Of a DNA stretch of 7,493 bases, positions 1 to 6,409 are shown piece by piece. The position numbers were made by a program, and so were the translations under genes. The notes below the pieces were generated by a model, which was not told the DNA's origin, ran no database searches, and worked only from the letters and a program-made list of their open reading frames with translations. Source of the DNA: JAOTYV01 sp041557595 (GTDB lineage Bacteria > Pseudomonadota > Alphaproteobacteria > UBA8366); NCBI GenBank assembly GCA_041557595.1, contig JBFFGE010000212.1, forward strand, positions 1-7,493, given 5' to 3'. Numbering within the stretch: the first letter of the stretch is position 1; each line of letters starts with the position of its first letter.

Positions 1-40
1 GCGTAAGCTCCTTGTGTAACGGTCAAGTGTTGCCGGGGTC

Positions 41-68
41 TTAACGATGAAAGCGTGCTTGCGATAAT
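41..68 (+). promoter_or_regulatory. candidate sigma70-type promoter of the VOC-flavoprotein-dioxygenase operon
   Basis: A -35-like TTAACG (41-46, four of six matches to TTGACA) lies 16 nt before a -10-like GATAAT (63-68, five of six matches to TATAAT). Transcription would begin near 75, giving a leader of about 38 nt before the ATG at 113. This is the best-matching pair in the 112-bp region before the first gene. It is a prediction by eye; alphaproteobacterial promoters often deviate from the consensus. Confidence 0.4.
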
Positions 69-112
69 TTCGTGCGGCCGGCGCTCGCCGCGGCGCCAAT
101 TAGAGAGGACAT

Positions 113-1054
113 ATGACCAAAGCGACCCAAGCACCCGACCTCGCCTATGTTGCTTTGGTCGTGGATGCGCCGGACCGGAGCGCCGCGGTGTTCGAGCAGG
201 ATTTCGGGCTGCCCCGGCAGGATTTTTCCTGCGGCGGCACGACGGTTCCCGTGATTTCCGTCGGCGCATCGGCCATGGCCTTTTTCCAGCCCGGCGATCC
301 TTTCCTGGGACCGGATGCCAAGAAGGGCGTCCACCATCTTGCCATCGCCGCGGCGGATCCGAAGGCCGCCGCCGCCGACGTTTCAGGGCTTCCGACGGAA
401 AACGGCCTGTCCAAGGGGCTCGGCGGCAAGGCGCAAATTGCGTTGGCGCGCCCGGCGACAGGCGGCGTGCGCGTCCGGTTCAGCGAACCGCTCGGCCTTG
501 CGGCCGGATCGTCGGACATCGTGGAGAGGATCGATCACCTCGGCGTGGCATCCGCCGATAACCGCGCGGCGCGCGCTGCCTTCATCGACAAGCTCGGATG
601 CGTATACGAAAGCGAGCAGACCGACAGCGAGGTCGAGACGATTTCCGAAAACTTCACTTCGGACACCTACAAATACATCTTTCACACGCGACCGTCGCAG
701 CTGGTCGGCAGCATGCGGGTTACCTTCATCACCGTCGGCGATTGCGAGCTTGAATTCATCCAGGATTTGACCACCGATGTGACGGCCGACGCGGCGCGCC
801 ATGACACGGCCGGCAACACGCGCGGCGACCGAAGCGCTATTGCCCGCTACATCGCATCCCGCGGCGCCGGTCTCCACCACATCGCCTTCAAGACCCCGGA
901 CATCGCGGGTGCTTTGGCCAGGCTGGATTCGGCGGGTCACCGGATGATCGACTTGAAGGGGCGGCCGGGATCGCGCCGTGCCCAGATCGGCTTCATTCAT
1001 CCGACCGCCCTCGGCGGCGTCCTGGGACATTTCGTCGAGCGCGAGGAAATCTGA
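113..1054 (+). CDS. double-domain VOC family protein, methylmalonyl-CoA epimerase/glyoxalase-like (paralog A)
   Basis: Predicted 313-residue cytosolic protein with two tandem vicinal-oxygen-chelate modules (about 9-130 and 138-310). The C-terminal module resembles methylmalonyl-CoA epimerase: IDHLG near 140, GLHHIAF at 253-259, and a closing strand GGVLGHFVE at 301-309. By hand alignment to the epimerase ligands (His, Gln, His, Glu) the metal site would be H142, E214, H256 and H306, so the usual last Glu is His. The N-terminal module seems to have lost its site: Tyr replaces the first His and Arg (R122) the last ligand, though an HH pair remains at 74-75. VOC enzymes bind a divalent metal and act as epimerases, isomerases, lyases, thiol transferases or ring-cleaving dioxygenases. 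The exact reaction here is unknown. The start follows a GAGAGGA site at 103-109. It is the first gene of a four-gene operon and its TGA lies 2 nt before the next ATG. Confidence 0.85.
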   Translation: MTKATQAPDLAYVALVVDAPDRSAAVFEQDFGLPRQDFSCGGTTVPVISVGASAMAFFQPGDPFLGPDAKKGVHHLAIAAADPKAAAADVSGLPTENGLSKGLGGKAQIALARPATGGVRVRFSEPLGLAAGSSDIVERIDHLGVASADNRAARAAFIDKLGCVYESEQTDSEVETISENFTSDTYKYIFHTRPSQLVGSMRVTFITVGDCELEFIQDLTTDVTADAARHDTAGNTRGDRSAIARYIASRGAGLHHIAFKTPDIAGALARLDSAGHRMIDLKGRPGSRRAQIGFIHPTALGGVLGHFVEREEI

Positions 1055-1056
1055 TC

Positions 1057-1980
1057 ATGGCCGGTTACGCACTGAACTACCTCGCCCTCGTCGCGCGCGA
1101 TGGGGATGCGGCCTGCCGGTTCCTCGGTGGCTCGCTCGGTCTGCGGCGAACGGATATGACGCTGGAAGGGCGCAGCATTCCGTTCTTCGGGATCGGCAAC
1201 TCGGCCGTCGCTGTGTTCGAGATTGACGATCCGTATCTGGACGCGCCGAGTTTTCCCGGCGTGCACCACATGGCGCTCGGTGCCGACGATCCGGCGGCGA
1301 CGGCGGCGCGGCACGACTTGCCGGTTATCGATGAAGGGCTCGGCCCCGACGGCAAACGCTATGTCGCGATCGACAAATCGGCGACCGTCGGCATCCGGAT
1401 GCGCTTCATCGAGCCGCTCGGCATTCCGGCCGTCGCGGGTCCCGCCTATAAGATCGATCATCTGGGGATCGCCAGTAACGACAACGATGGCGGCATCCGC
1501 GTCTTTGTCGACAACCTCGGGTGTCCGCTCGAAAGCACCCAGACCGACATCGAGATCCGCAACGTCACCGAGAGTTTTATCTCCGACAAGTACGGCGCGG
1601 TCTATCATGCGCGCCCGCCCGAGATTCTGGGCGGCTTGCGCGACGTCTTCATCACCATCGGCGATTGCGAGTTGGAGTTCCTGATGGACTACGACCCGGC
1701 GATGAGGCCGAAGGATCGGCTCGGCGAGGAAGAGGGCAATACGAAGGGCGATCAAAGCGCCATCGCGAAATTCGTCGAACGGCGCGGCCCCGGTCTTGCC
1801 CATCTTGCGCTTGCGACCAGGGACATCGATGCGATCCTGCCGAAACTGGCCGAGGACGGGTGGCGCATGATCGATTTGGTCGGGCGGCCCGGCGGCCGCG
1901 GTTCGAAGATCGGATTCGTCCATCCGTCAAATTTCGGCGGCGGCCTGTTGATCCATTTCGTGCAGCCGCAAGACGCGTGA
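1057..1980 (+). CDS. double-domain VOC family protein, methylmalonyl-CoA epimerase/glyoxalase-like (paralog B)
   Basis: Predicted 307-residue protein, colinear with the preceding gene over its whole length and roughly half identical to it by eye in the C-terminal half, so the pair is an old tandem duplication. The MCE-like C-terminal module has IDHLGIA at 133-139, DCELEF at 203-208, GLAHLAL at 246-252 and LLIHFVQ at 297-303. Predicted ligands are H135, E207, H249 and H300. The first His of the HH pair is Ala here, which supports the second His (H249) as the ligand. The N-terminal module (about 6-125) has Tyr in place of the first His and Arg (R116) in place of the last ligand, as in paralog A. 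An AGGA site in GCGAGGA (1041-1047) lies 9 nt before the ATG, inside the end of paralog A, so translation is probably coupled. The two may form a heteromer or handle different stereoisomers; this is inference. Confidence 0.85.
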   Translation: MAGYALNYLALVARDGDAACRFLGGSLGLRRTDMTLEGRSIPFFGIGNSAVAVFEIDDPYLDAPSFPGVHHMALGADDPAATAARHDLPVIDEGLGPDGKRYVAIDKSATVGIRMRFIEPLGIPAVAGPAYKIDHLGIASNDNDGGIRVFVDNLGCPLESTQTDIEIRNVTESFISDKYGAVYHARPPEILGGLRDVFITIGDCELEFLMDYDPAMRPKDRLGEEEGNTKGDQSAIAKFVERRGPGLAHLALATRDIDAILPKLAEDGWRMIDLVGRPGGRGSKIGFVHPSNFGGGLLIHFVQPQDA

Positions 1981-2024
1981 GAATGCGCAGGTAGGATGTA
2001 TTTTCCTCGAAAGGACCCGCGAGT

Positions 2025-3608
2025 ATGACGACCGCACCGCCGGACAAATATGGCGATCACTTCGACGAGTCTTTCGATGTTGTCGTCGTCGGCTACGGGT
2101 TCGCCGGCGGCGCCGCCGCGATCGAAGCCAGCGACCAGGGATGTTCGGTCTTGTTGGCGGAGAAGATGCCGGACCCCGGCGGCATATCGATCACGGCGGG
2201 CGGCGGTATTCGCATTGCGGACGACGCCGACGACGCCTTCGCCTATCTCAAGGCGAGCTGCGATGGGCGGACGGACGATGCGATCCTGCGCGTCTTCGCG
2301 GACGAGCTGATAGGGCTGGCCGATTACATCCGCGGCCTCGCCAAGGTCAACGGTGCGGAATGCGAAGCCCGGCATCATCCCGGCAACTATCCTTATCCCG
2401 GGTTCGATACTTTCGGTGCGATCGAGATTGCCGACGTGCCGGGATTCGATCCGCGTGTCGGCTATCCGCATGTGCAGGGACGCAATCGCGGACCCTTGCT
2501 GTTCAAGGTGGTGGAAGACAACGTCAACAAGCGCGCCATCGAGGTGCGTCTCGGATGCCCCGCGCAGCGCTTGACGACGGACGGCAGCGGGAACGTGACG
2601 GGGGTGACCTTCGAGCAGGATGGTGCACTGCGCCGGGTGCGGGCGCGCAAGGGCGTGATCCTTGCCTGCGGCGGTTTCGAAGCCAATGCGGAGATGCAAC
2701 GCCAGTATTGGCAGATCAGCCCGGTGCATTCCGCGGCCAGCCGCGGCAATACCGGCGACGGCATCCGCATGGCGCAGGATGTCGGCGCGGAGCTGTGGCA
2801 TATGTGGCATTTCCACGGTTCCTACGGGATGCTCCACACCGATCCGAAACACGCGACATGTTTTCGCATGAAACGGTTGCCGGATTGGCGGCCCGAAGGC
2901 GTGATCGACGGCGCGCCGGTCCCGGCGAATTTGAGCAAGGCCGTGAAGATGTCGTGGATCGTGCTCAACAAGAAGGGCAGGCGCTTCATGAACGAGGCAC
3001 CGCCCTATGTTCAGGATACCGGCCATCGCGCGCTCGACCTCTACGACCCGCAAACGCAAGGTTTTCCCAATATTCCGGCCTACGTCGTCATCGACGAAGA
3101 GGGCCGAAAAATGTATCCGCTGGGGCAGGCGGTGTATAATGACCGCGAGGCCGAGCCCTACACCTGGAGCGACGACAACCTGAAGGAAGTCCAGCTTGGC
3201 ATTCTCAAGCAGGCAGGCTCGGTGGAGGAACTTGCCACGCATATCGGCGTGCCGGAGGAGAGAATGCAGGCGACACTCGACCGCTGGAACGATCAATGCG
3301 CGCGCGGCCAGGACGAGGACTTCGATCGTCCGGCCGAAATGATGATGCCGATCCAGACGCCCCCATTCTACGTCGCCGAAGTGTGGCCGGTCGTCTCCAA
3401 TACCCAGGGTGGGCCGCGGCACGACACCAGGCAGCGGATCCTGAATACCTATGGCGAACCGATCCCGCGTTTGTTCGAAGCGGGCGAACTCGGCAGTATT
3501 TGGGGCAGTCTGTATCTTGGCGGTGGGAATCTGTCGGAATGCTTCATTACCGGACGCATCGCGGCGCGCGAGGTGGCAGCGCTTCTCGACCTGCCAGAAT
3601 CTCGTTAA
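2025..3608 (+). CDS. FAD-dependent oxidoreductase (fumarate reductase/3-ketosteroid dehydrogenase-like, FAD_binding_2 type)
   Basis: Predicted 527-residue soluble flavoprotein with no signal peptide. The N-terminal dinucleotide fold is clear: hydrophobic strand 18-22, glycine loop GYGFAGG at 23-29, and the ribose-binding acid E46, followed by PGGISITAGGG at 51-61. A typical capping/substrate-domain motif KKGRRFMNE lies at 316-324. The C-terminus has NTQGGPRHD at 459-467 and SLYLGGGN at 495-502, then GRIAA from 510, which closes the FAD site. The His and Arg that bind fumarate in fumarate reductases appear as N459 and Y497, so it is probably not a fumarate reductase. Y497 falls near the catalytic Tyr of 3-ketosteroid Delta1-dehydrogenases. 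The expected chemistry is alpha,beta-desaturation or its reverse, on an unknown substrate. It starts 44 nt after paralog B, with AAAGGA (2009-2014) 10 nt before the ATG, and ends 16 nt before the dioxygenase gene. Confidence 0.9.
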   Translation: MTTAPPDKYGDHFDESFDVVVVGYGFAGGAAAIEASDQGCSVLLAEKMPDPGGISITAGGGIRIADDADDAFAYLKASCDGRTDDAILRVFADELIGLADYIRGLAKVNGAECEARHHPGNYPYPGFDTFGAIEIADVPGFDPRVGYPHVQGRNRGPLLFKVVEDNVNKRAIEVRLGCPAQRLTTDGSGNVTGVTFEQDGALRRVRARKGVILACGGFEANAEMQRQYWQISPVHSAASRGNTGDGIRMAQDVGAELWHMWHFHGSYGMLHTDPKHATCFRMKRLPDWRPEGVIDGAPVPANLSKAVKMSWIVLNKKGRRFMNEAPPYVQDTGHRALDLYDPQTQGFPNIPAYVVIDEEGRKMYPLGQAVYNDREAEPYTWSDDNLKEVQLGILKQAGSVEELATHIGVPEERMQATLDRWNDQCARGQDEDFDRPAEMMMPIQTPPFYVAEVWPVVSNTQGGPRHDTRQRILNTYGEPIPRLFEAGELGSIWGSLYLGGGNLSECFITGRIAAREVAALLDLPESR

Positions 3609-3610
3609 CC

Positions 3611-3616
3611 GGAGGG
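3611..3616 (+). promoter_or_regulatory. ribosome binding site deciding the dioxygenase start
   Basis: GGAGGG lies directly after the flavoprotein stop codon. Two in-frame ATGs follow, at 3619 (2 nt away, too close) and 3625 (8 nt away, optimal). This places the start at 3625 and rules out the long in-frame extension reaching back to 3451 inside the flavoprotein gene. Confidence 0.75.
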
Positions 3617-3624
3617 CGATGCAT

Positions 3625-4611
3625 ATGACAGTTGAGACCTCGGCGCTGAATGGCGATTTCGGCGTTTTGATCGATCGCGTTACGCGGCATGATCTGGGCG
3701 ATCCCGCATTCCAGCGGAAGGCCTACGATCTATGGACCCGCCATGGCGGACTTCTTGCCGTCCGGGGCGAGGACCTGCCCGAGATTACGCCCGAGGAGTT
3801 GATCGCCTGGTCGGGCGTCTTTGGTCGCGTCGAGACGCAATACGCAGCTGCGCGGGAAGACAAGATGGTGGCGGGCTATCCGATTTTGCGGATTGGCAAC
3901 GTCAGGGATGACGCGGGTAAGCCGGTAGCCCAGTTTTCAACCGTACCGCAGCTCCAGAGCGACGCGGACGTGCGCTACAACCCGGAAACGCGGCGTCCGG
4001 TCTGGCACACCGATTCGACCTTCCGTCGGAATCCGCCCATCGGGTCGGTCTTCCATTGCAAGCAGGCGCCGCCGGAAGGGGGGGAGACATTGTTTGCAGA
4101 TACGCGGAGCGCCTTCGCGCGGCTCGATGCGGACGCCAAGCAGAAGCTCGAAGGTCTGGAGGCAGTCTGTTCGCTTGCGCATCACGACAAGAAAATCAAT
4201 CGATACTCGCCCAACTACCCGGTCCTGACGCCGGAACAGCGGGCGGCCAATCCGCCGAACCGGGTGCCGGTCGTGCTGACGCATCCGGTCAGCGGACAGC
4301 CGGCGCTCTATGGTCTGAACAGTTCTACCTGCGCCGTCCTCCCGAAAGGACAGGGAATTTCCGACGCGCAGTTGGATGTCTGCGATCTGGAAGGGATCGA
4401 AGACGACAGCGTTCTGGTTTTGCGCGATCTGTTGCCATACGTGACGGGACCTGAATTCACCGTGCGCTGGCGGTGGCAATTGGGGGATGTGGTGGTGTGG
4501 GACAACCGCTGCACGATCCACGCGGCCACCGGGTTCGACCATGAACGATACACGCGCGAAATGTGGCGGCTGACATTGCTGGATAAGCCGCACGCGGAGA
4601 CGGCCCATTAG
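3625..4611 (+). CDS. TauD/TfdA family Fe(II)/2-oxoglutarate-dependent dioxygenase (long form, 328 aa)
   Basis: The family couples oxidative decarboxylation of 2-oxoglutarate to hydroxylation of a substrate, often releasing a sulfite, phenol or other leaving group. The facial triad is visible: H128 and D130 in VWHTDSTF, and distal H299 in WDNRCTIHA. R315 should bind the 2-oxoglutarate carboxylate, and T155 in GGETLFAD matches the co-substrate-binding Thr of TauD. At 328 residues it is longer than TauD (about 280). Extra sequence lies before the first motif (about 84-120) and between the two metal motifs (about 187-265), regions that shape the substrate pocket in this family. It is the last gene of the plus-strand operon and its TAG is the first base pair of the palindrome behind it. 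It is clearly a different subfamily from the dioxygenase at 6410-7246. Substrate unknown. Confidence 0.9.
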   Translation: MTVETSALNGDFGVLIDRVTRHDLGDPAFQRKAYDLWTRHGGLLAVRGEDLPEITPEELIAWSGVFGRVETQYAAAREDKMVAGYPILRIGNVRDDAGKPVAQFSTVPQLQSDADVRYNPETRRPVWHTDSTFRRNPPIGSVFHCKQAPPEGGETLFADTRSAFARLDADAKQKLEGLEAVCSLAHHDKKINRYSPNYPVLTPEQRAANPPNRVPVVLTHPVSGQPALYGLNSSTCAVLPKGQGISDAQLDVCDLEGIEDDSVLVLRDLLPYVTGPEFTVRWRWQLGDVVVWDNRCTIHAATGFDHERYTREMWRLTLLDKPHAETAH

Positions 4612-4714
4612 ACCATTTCTTGTTTAAATCGACTCAAATGAAATGGTCCATCTCTTGGTTTTTATGCAAATACGTCGTCGCGAACCGTTTCGGTTCGCTC
4701 GGGATTTGCTCTAG
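4611..4714. repeat. compound palindromic intergenic element between convergent genes
   Basis: Three structures lie in tandem. A perfect 9-bp inverted repeat (4611-4619 with 4640-4648) encloses a 20-nt loop. An imperfect direct repeat, CCATTTCTTG (4613-4622) and CCATCTCTTG (4648-4657), overlaps it. A nested hairpin follows: outer stem GCAAAT/ATTTGC (4666-4671 with 4704-4709) and inner perfect 8-bp stem GCGAACCG/CGGTTCGC (4680-4687 with 4691-4698) with a 3-nt loop, ending in GCTCTAG (4708-4714). The layout and the closing GCTCTAG recall dispersed palindromic repeats between genes in alphaproteobacteria; that link is from memory and has not been searched. The rest of the 4612-4789 gap shows nothing clear. 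Confidence 0.5.
4680..4698. terminator. possible bidirectional transcription terminator hairpin
   Basis: A perfect 8-bp stem with a 3-nt loop (GCGAACCG, TTT, CGGTTCGC) lies between the two converging operons, about 70 nt past the plus-strand stop and about 90 nt past the minus-strand stop. Neither strand has a T-run directly after it, so it does not meet the usual intrinsic-terminator pattern. The position is the main support. Confidence 0.3.
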
Positions 4715-4789
4715 CGAATGCGAAGGGAACGCGGCCAACATACCGCGGTTTGACGATTTTCGGTCCGCGCGCCCCTAATCGGCAATCCG

Positions 4790-5857
4790 TCAGCCGGCCT
4801 TCCGATTGCGGTCGAGCCAGCTGTCGACCAAGCCCACCGATTCGTCGACGGCGTCGAGTTGCATGCCCTTCTGCGCCGCGATGGTCTTCACCAGGCAATC
4901 CGCGCGCTCGATATATTGCGCGCCGGCGAGCAGGGCGCGCGCCGCCGAGGATGGTTTCGCCAACCCGTTCGCCGCATTGGCGTATTTTTCAAAGGGGACA
5001 AGATCGTTTTTCGCGGCACCCATCGACTGGCAAACCTCGCTCACCCAGTTGTAGACCGACCGCGACAATTCGATATCGCTGTGCACCGCGTCCTTGATGG
5101 AGCGCATGTCGTCCTTTTGGATGCAGCGATAGTTTCCGGTAAGCAGCATGCTCCACTTTGCAAGCGGCACGAAGACCGAGTCATGCACCTTCAACTTGAC
5201 CGGCAATTCGATCGCGCCGTTGCCGTCATCGAACCGGATCGCTTCGATATCCGCCTGTATCTGGCGCAGGATGGCGGTGTGCTCATCGGACTCGAACCGG
5301 GCTGCCTTGAAGTTGGTCGGGAGGCTGACCTGCAGCACGTTCGTCGGTTCCTCCGGCGGGCGAAAGGCCTGCGGGTCGGGACTGCACAATGTGATCAAGC
5401 CCGGATCGAAACTGTCCCAGACCGTGGGATCGGTATAGCAGTGGGTCAGTTTTGTCGTATCGAGTCCGGGAATGCGCGCCAGGTAGGGCAGCGGCGGCAT
5501 GTTCATGATCGACATGCACGGCACCCTGGATTTCGCGACCGCGTCCAGCAGTTCGCGAACGCCGGGCAAGCGATATTGCGGCTCCTGCATCGCGAGCGCG
5601 ATCAGGTCGTAATCCGACGGATTGACGTCGCCGGGACCGGCGGCGGACAAATTGCCCGGCAGTTGCCGCGAATCGATTTCCACCAGCCCGTCGCGCTGCC
5701 GCGACGGCATGCGGACGCGCGCGCCTTCCTTGTTGAACAGGGCCGCCTCGTCGGGCAGGCAAACCAGCTTCACGGAATGTCCTGCGAGCAGCAGCTTGAT
5801 TCCCAGGAGCGATCCATATGACGCGCCCATAATCAGTGTTTTGTAAGTCGTGCCCAT
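4790..5857 (-). CDS. ketopantoate reductase (ApbA/PanE)-like NAD(P)-dependent oxidoreductase
   Basis: Predicted 355-residue cytosolic protein. The N-terminus is a Rossmann strand-loop-helix: TLIMGASYGSLLG at 7-19, then a second strand ending near LVCLP at 31-35. A second hydrophobic strand DLIALAMQ (84-91) matches the ApbA/PanE core. The C-terminal helical domain begins at about 218 with LPVKLKVHDSVFVPLAKW; K221 or K223 sits where PanE has its catalytic Lys, but the Asn that follows in PanE is replaced by H225. At 355 residues it is longer than PanE (about 300), and the loop GASYGS differs from the common GxGxxG form. It is probably a dehydrogenase or reductase of a 2-oxo or 2-hydroxy acid, not true pantoate synthesis. 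An opine-dehydrogenase-like role is an alternative. The start at 5857 is chosen for its ribosome site; an upstream in-frame ATG (5914) lacks one. Confidence 0.7.
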   Translation of the reverse strand: MGTTYKTLIMGASYGSLLGIKLLLAGHSVKLVCLPDEAALFNKEGARVRMPSRQRDGLVEIDSRQLPGNLSAAGPGDVNPSDYDLIALAMQEPQYRLPGVRELLDAVAKSRVPCMSIMNMPPLPYLARIPGLDTTKLTHCYTDPTVWDSFDPGLITLCSPDPQAFRPPEEPTNVLQVSLPTNFKAARFESDEHTAILRQIQADIEAIRFDDGNGAIELPVKLKVHDSVFVPLAKWSMLLTGNYRCIQKDDMRSIKDAVHSDIELSRSVYNWVSEVCQSMGAAKNDLVPFEKYANAANGLAKPSSAARALLAGAQYIERADCLVKTIAAQKGMQLDAVDESVGLVDSWLDRNRKAG

Positions 5858-5998
5858 GACGTCGCGCTCCCTCGATGCTGTGTTAACCAAGTGTGGATTA
5901 TTTGTTTTTTTCAAATCGACGAAAAAGTGTGCCCATTTGCAGCGCGGCGGGTCAAGCTTTTGGAGTTGTGCGCGCGACCGTTGTCGCCGGAGGTCGTC
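5858..5998 (-). other. 141-bp intergenic leader between lipocalin-like and reductase-like genes
   Basis: This stretch is richer in A/T than its surroundings and includes an A-tract on the minus strand (about 5906-5912), which suggests the reductase-like gene has its own promoter. A TTGACC hexamer occurs on the minus strand but no good -10 box follows at the right distance, so no promoter is called. A small perfect hairpin, GCGAC/GTCGC with a 4-nt loop (5974-5987), follows the lipocalin-like stop but has no T-run. Confidence 0.35.
5867..5873 (-). promoter_or_regulatory. ribosome binding site deciding the reductase-like gene start
   Basis: On the minus strand GAGGGAG lies 9 nt before the ATG at 5857. 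It supports this start over the in-frame ATG at 5914, whose extra 19 residues would precede the Rossmann fold and would run through the AT-rich leader. Confidence 0.7.
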
Positions 5999-6394
5999 CT
6001 AGACGGGGCGCCAGATTCGCTCCCACAGAAGTTCGCGCTGCTGCATCACGCCGCCATAGCGCCGCAGCGGCGGACGCAGCACGAGCCGCTCACCGTCGAG
6101 AAGCGCTTCGCGGATCTGGTGACCGCCGATCCGACTGGCATCGGACGCCATATCGACGGCGGTGGTCAGGGTGGTTCCGTCAAGCGTGTAGAAACCGCCG
6201 TAGGAGCTGTAGCCGCGGTCGGCGTCCGCATCGAGGCTTGCATCGCCGTTGCACAACGCCGCCAGCATGCGGCCGTCCGCGGTAAAGGTTATTTGGCCGA
6301 CCGGGTGATCCCCGTACGGCGTCGGCAGGCTGTTGCCCGTTTCGTCCCATGCCTTGCTCTCGACAAGGCGCCATATCCCAATCAACGCGTCCAT
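5999..6394 (-). CDS. lipocalin-like domain protein
   Basis: Predicted 131-residue soluble protein with no signal peptide. It begins with LIGIWRLVE at 4-12 and has PVGQITFTADGRMLAAL at 31-47, followed by beta-rich sequence with YGGFYTLDGTTLT (65-77) and a closing LLWERIWRP. This pattern matches the lipocalin-like domain family (PF13924 type), small beta-barrels often annotated only as hypothetical. Family members sit in metabolic gene clusters, where binding or non-redox conversion of a small molecule has been proposed, but no catalytic residue can be pointed to here. Its ATG lies 15 nt after the dioxygenase stop, and the GGGAG beginning within that TAG provides the ribosome site, so the two genes are very likely cotranscribed and translationally coupled. 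It may act on the dioxygenase product. Confidence 0.75.
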   Translation of the reverse strand: MDALIGIWRLVESKAWDETGNSLPTPYGDHPVGQITFTADGRMLAALCNGDASLDADADRGYSSYGGFYTLDGTTLTTAVDMASDASRIGGHQIREALLDGERLVLRPPLRRYGGVMQQRELLWERIWRPV

Positions 6395-6409
6395 GTCCCT
6401 GCGGACTCC

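Noticed and set aside
997..1923. Open frame of 308 codons antisense to the second VOC gene
   Set aside because: Rich in Arg and Asp with no recognisable fold signature, and fully overlaps a gene with clear VOC motifs.
1752..3422. Open frame of 556 codons on the minus strand, antisense to paralog B and the flavoprotein
   Set aside because: GC-rich genes commonly leave open antisense frames. The translation shows no family motif, and it overlaps a gene with clear FAD motifs end to end.
3451..3624. N-terminal extension of the 328-residue dioxygenase
   Set aside because: It would overlap the end of the flavoprotein gene by about 160 nt and is unlike the family N-terminus. GGAGGG at 3611-3616 supports the start at 3625.
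4859..5821. Open frame of 320 codons on the plus strand over the reductase-like gene
   Set aside because: Composition typical of an antisense shadow, without a ribosome site or domain motif; the minus-strand frame has a Rossmann fold and a good ribosome site.
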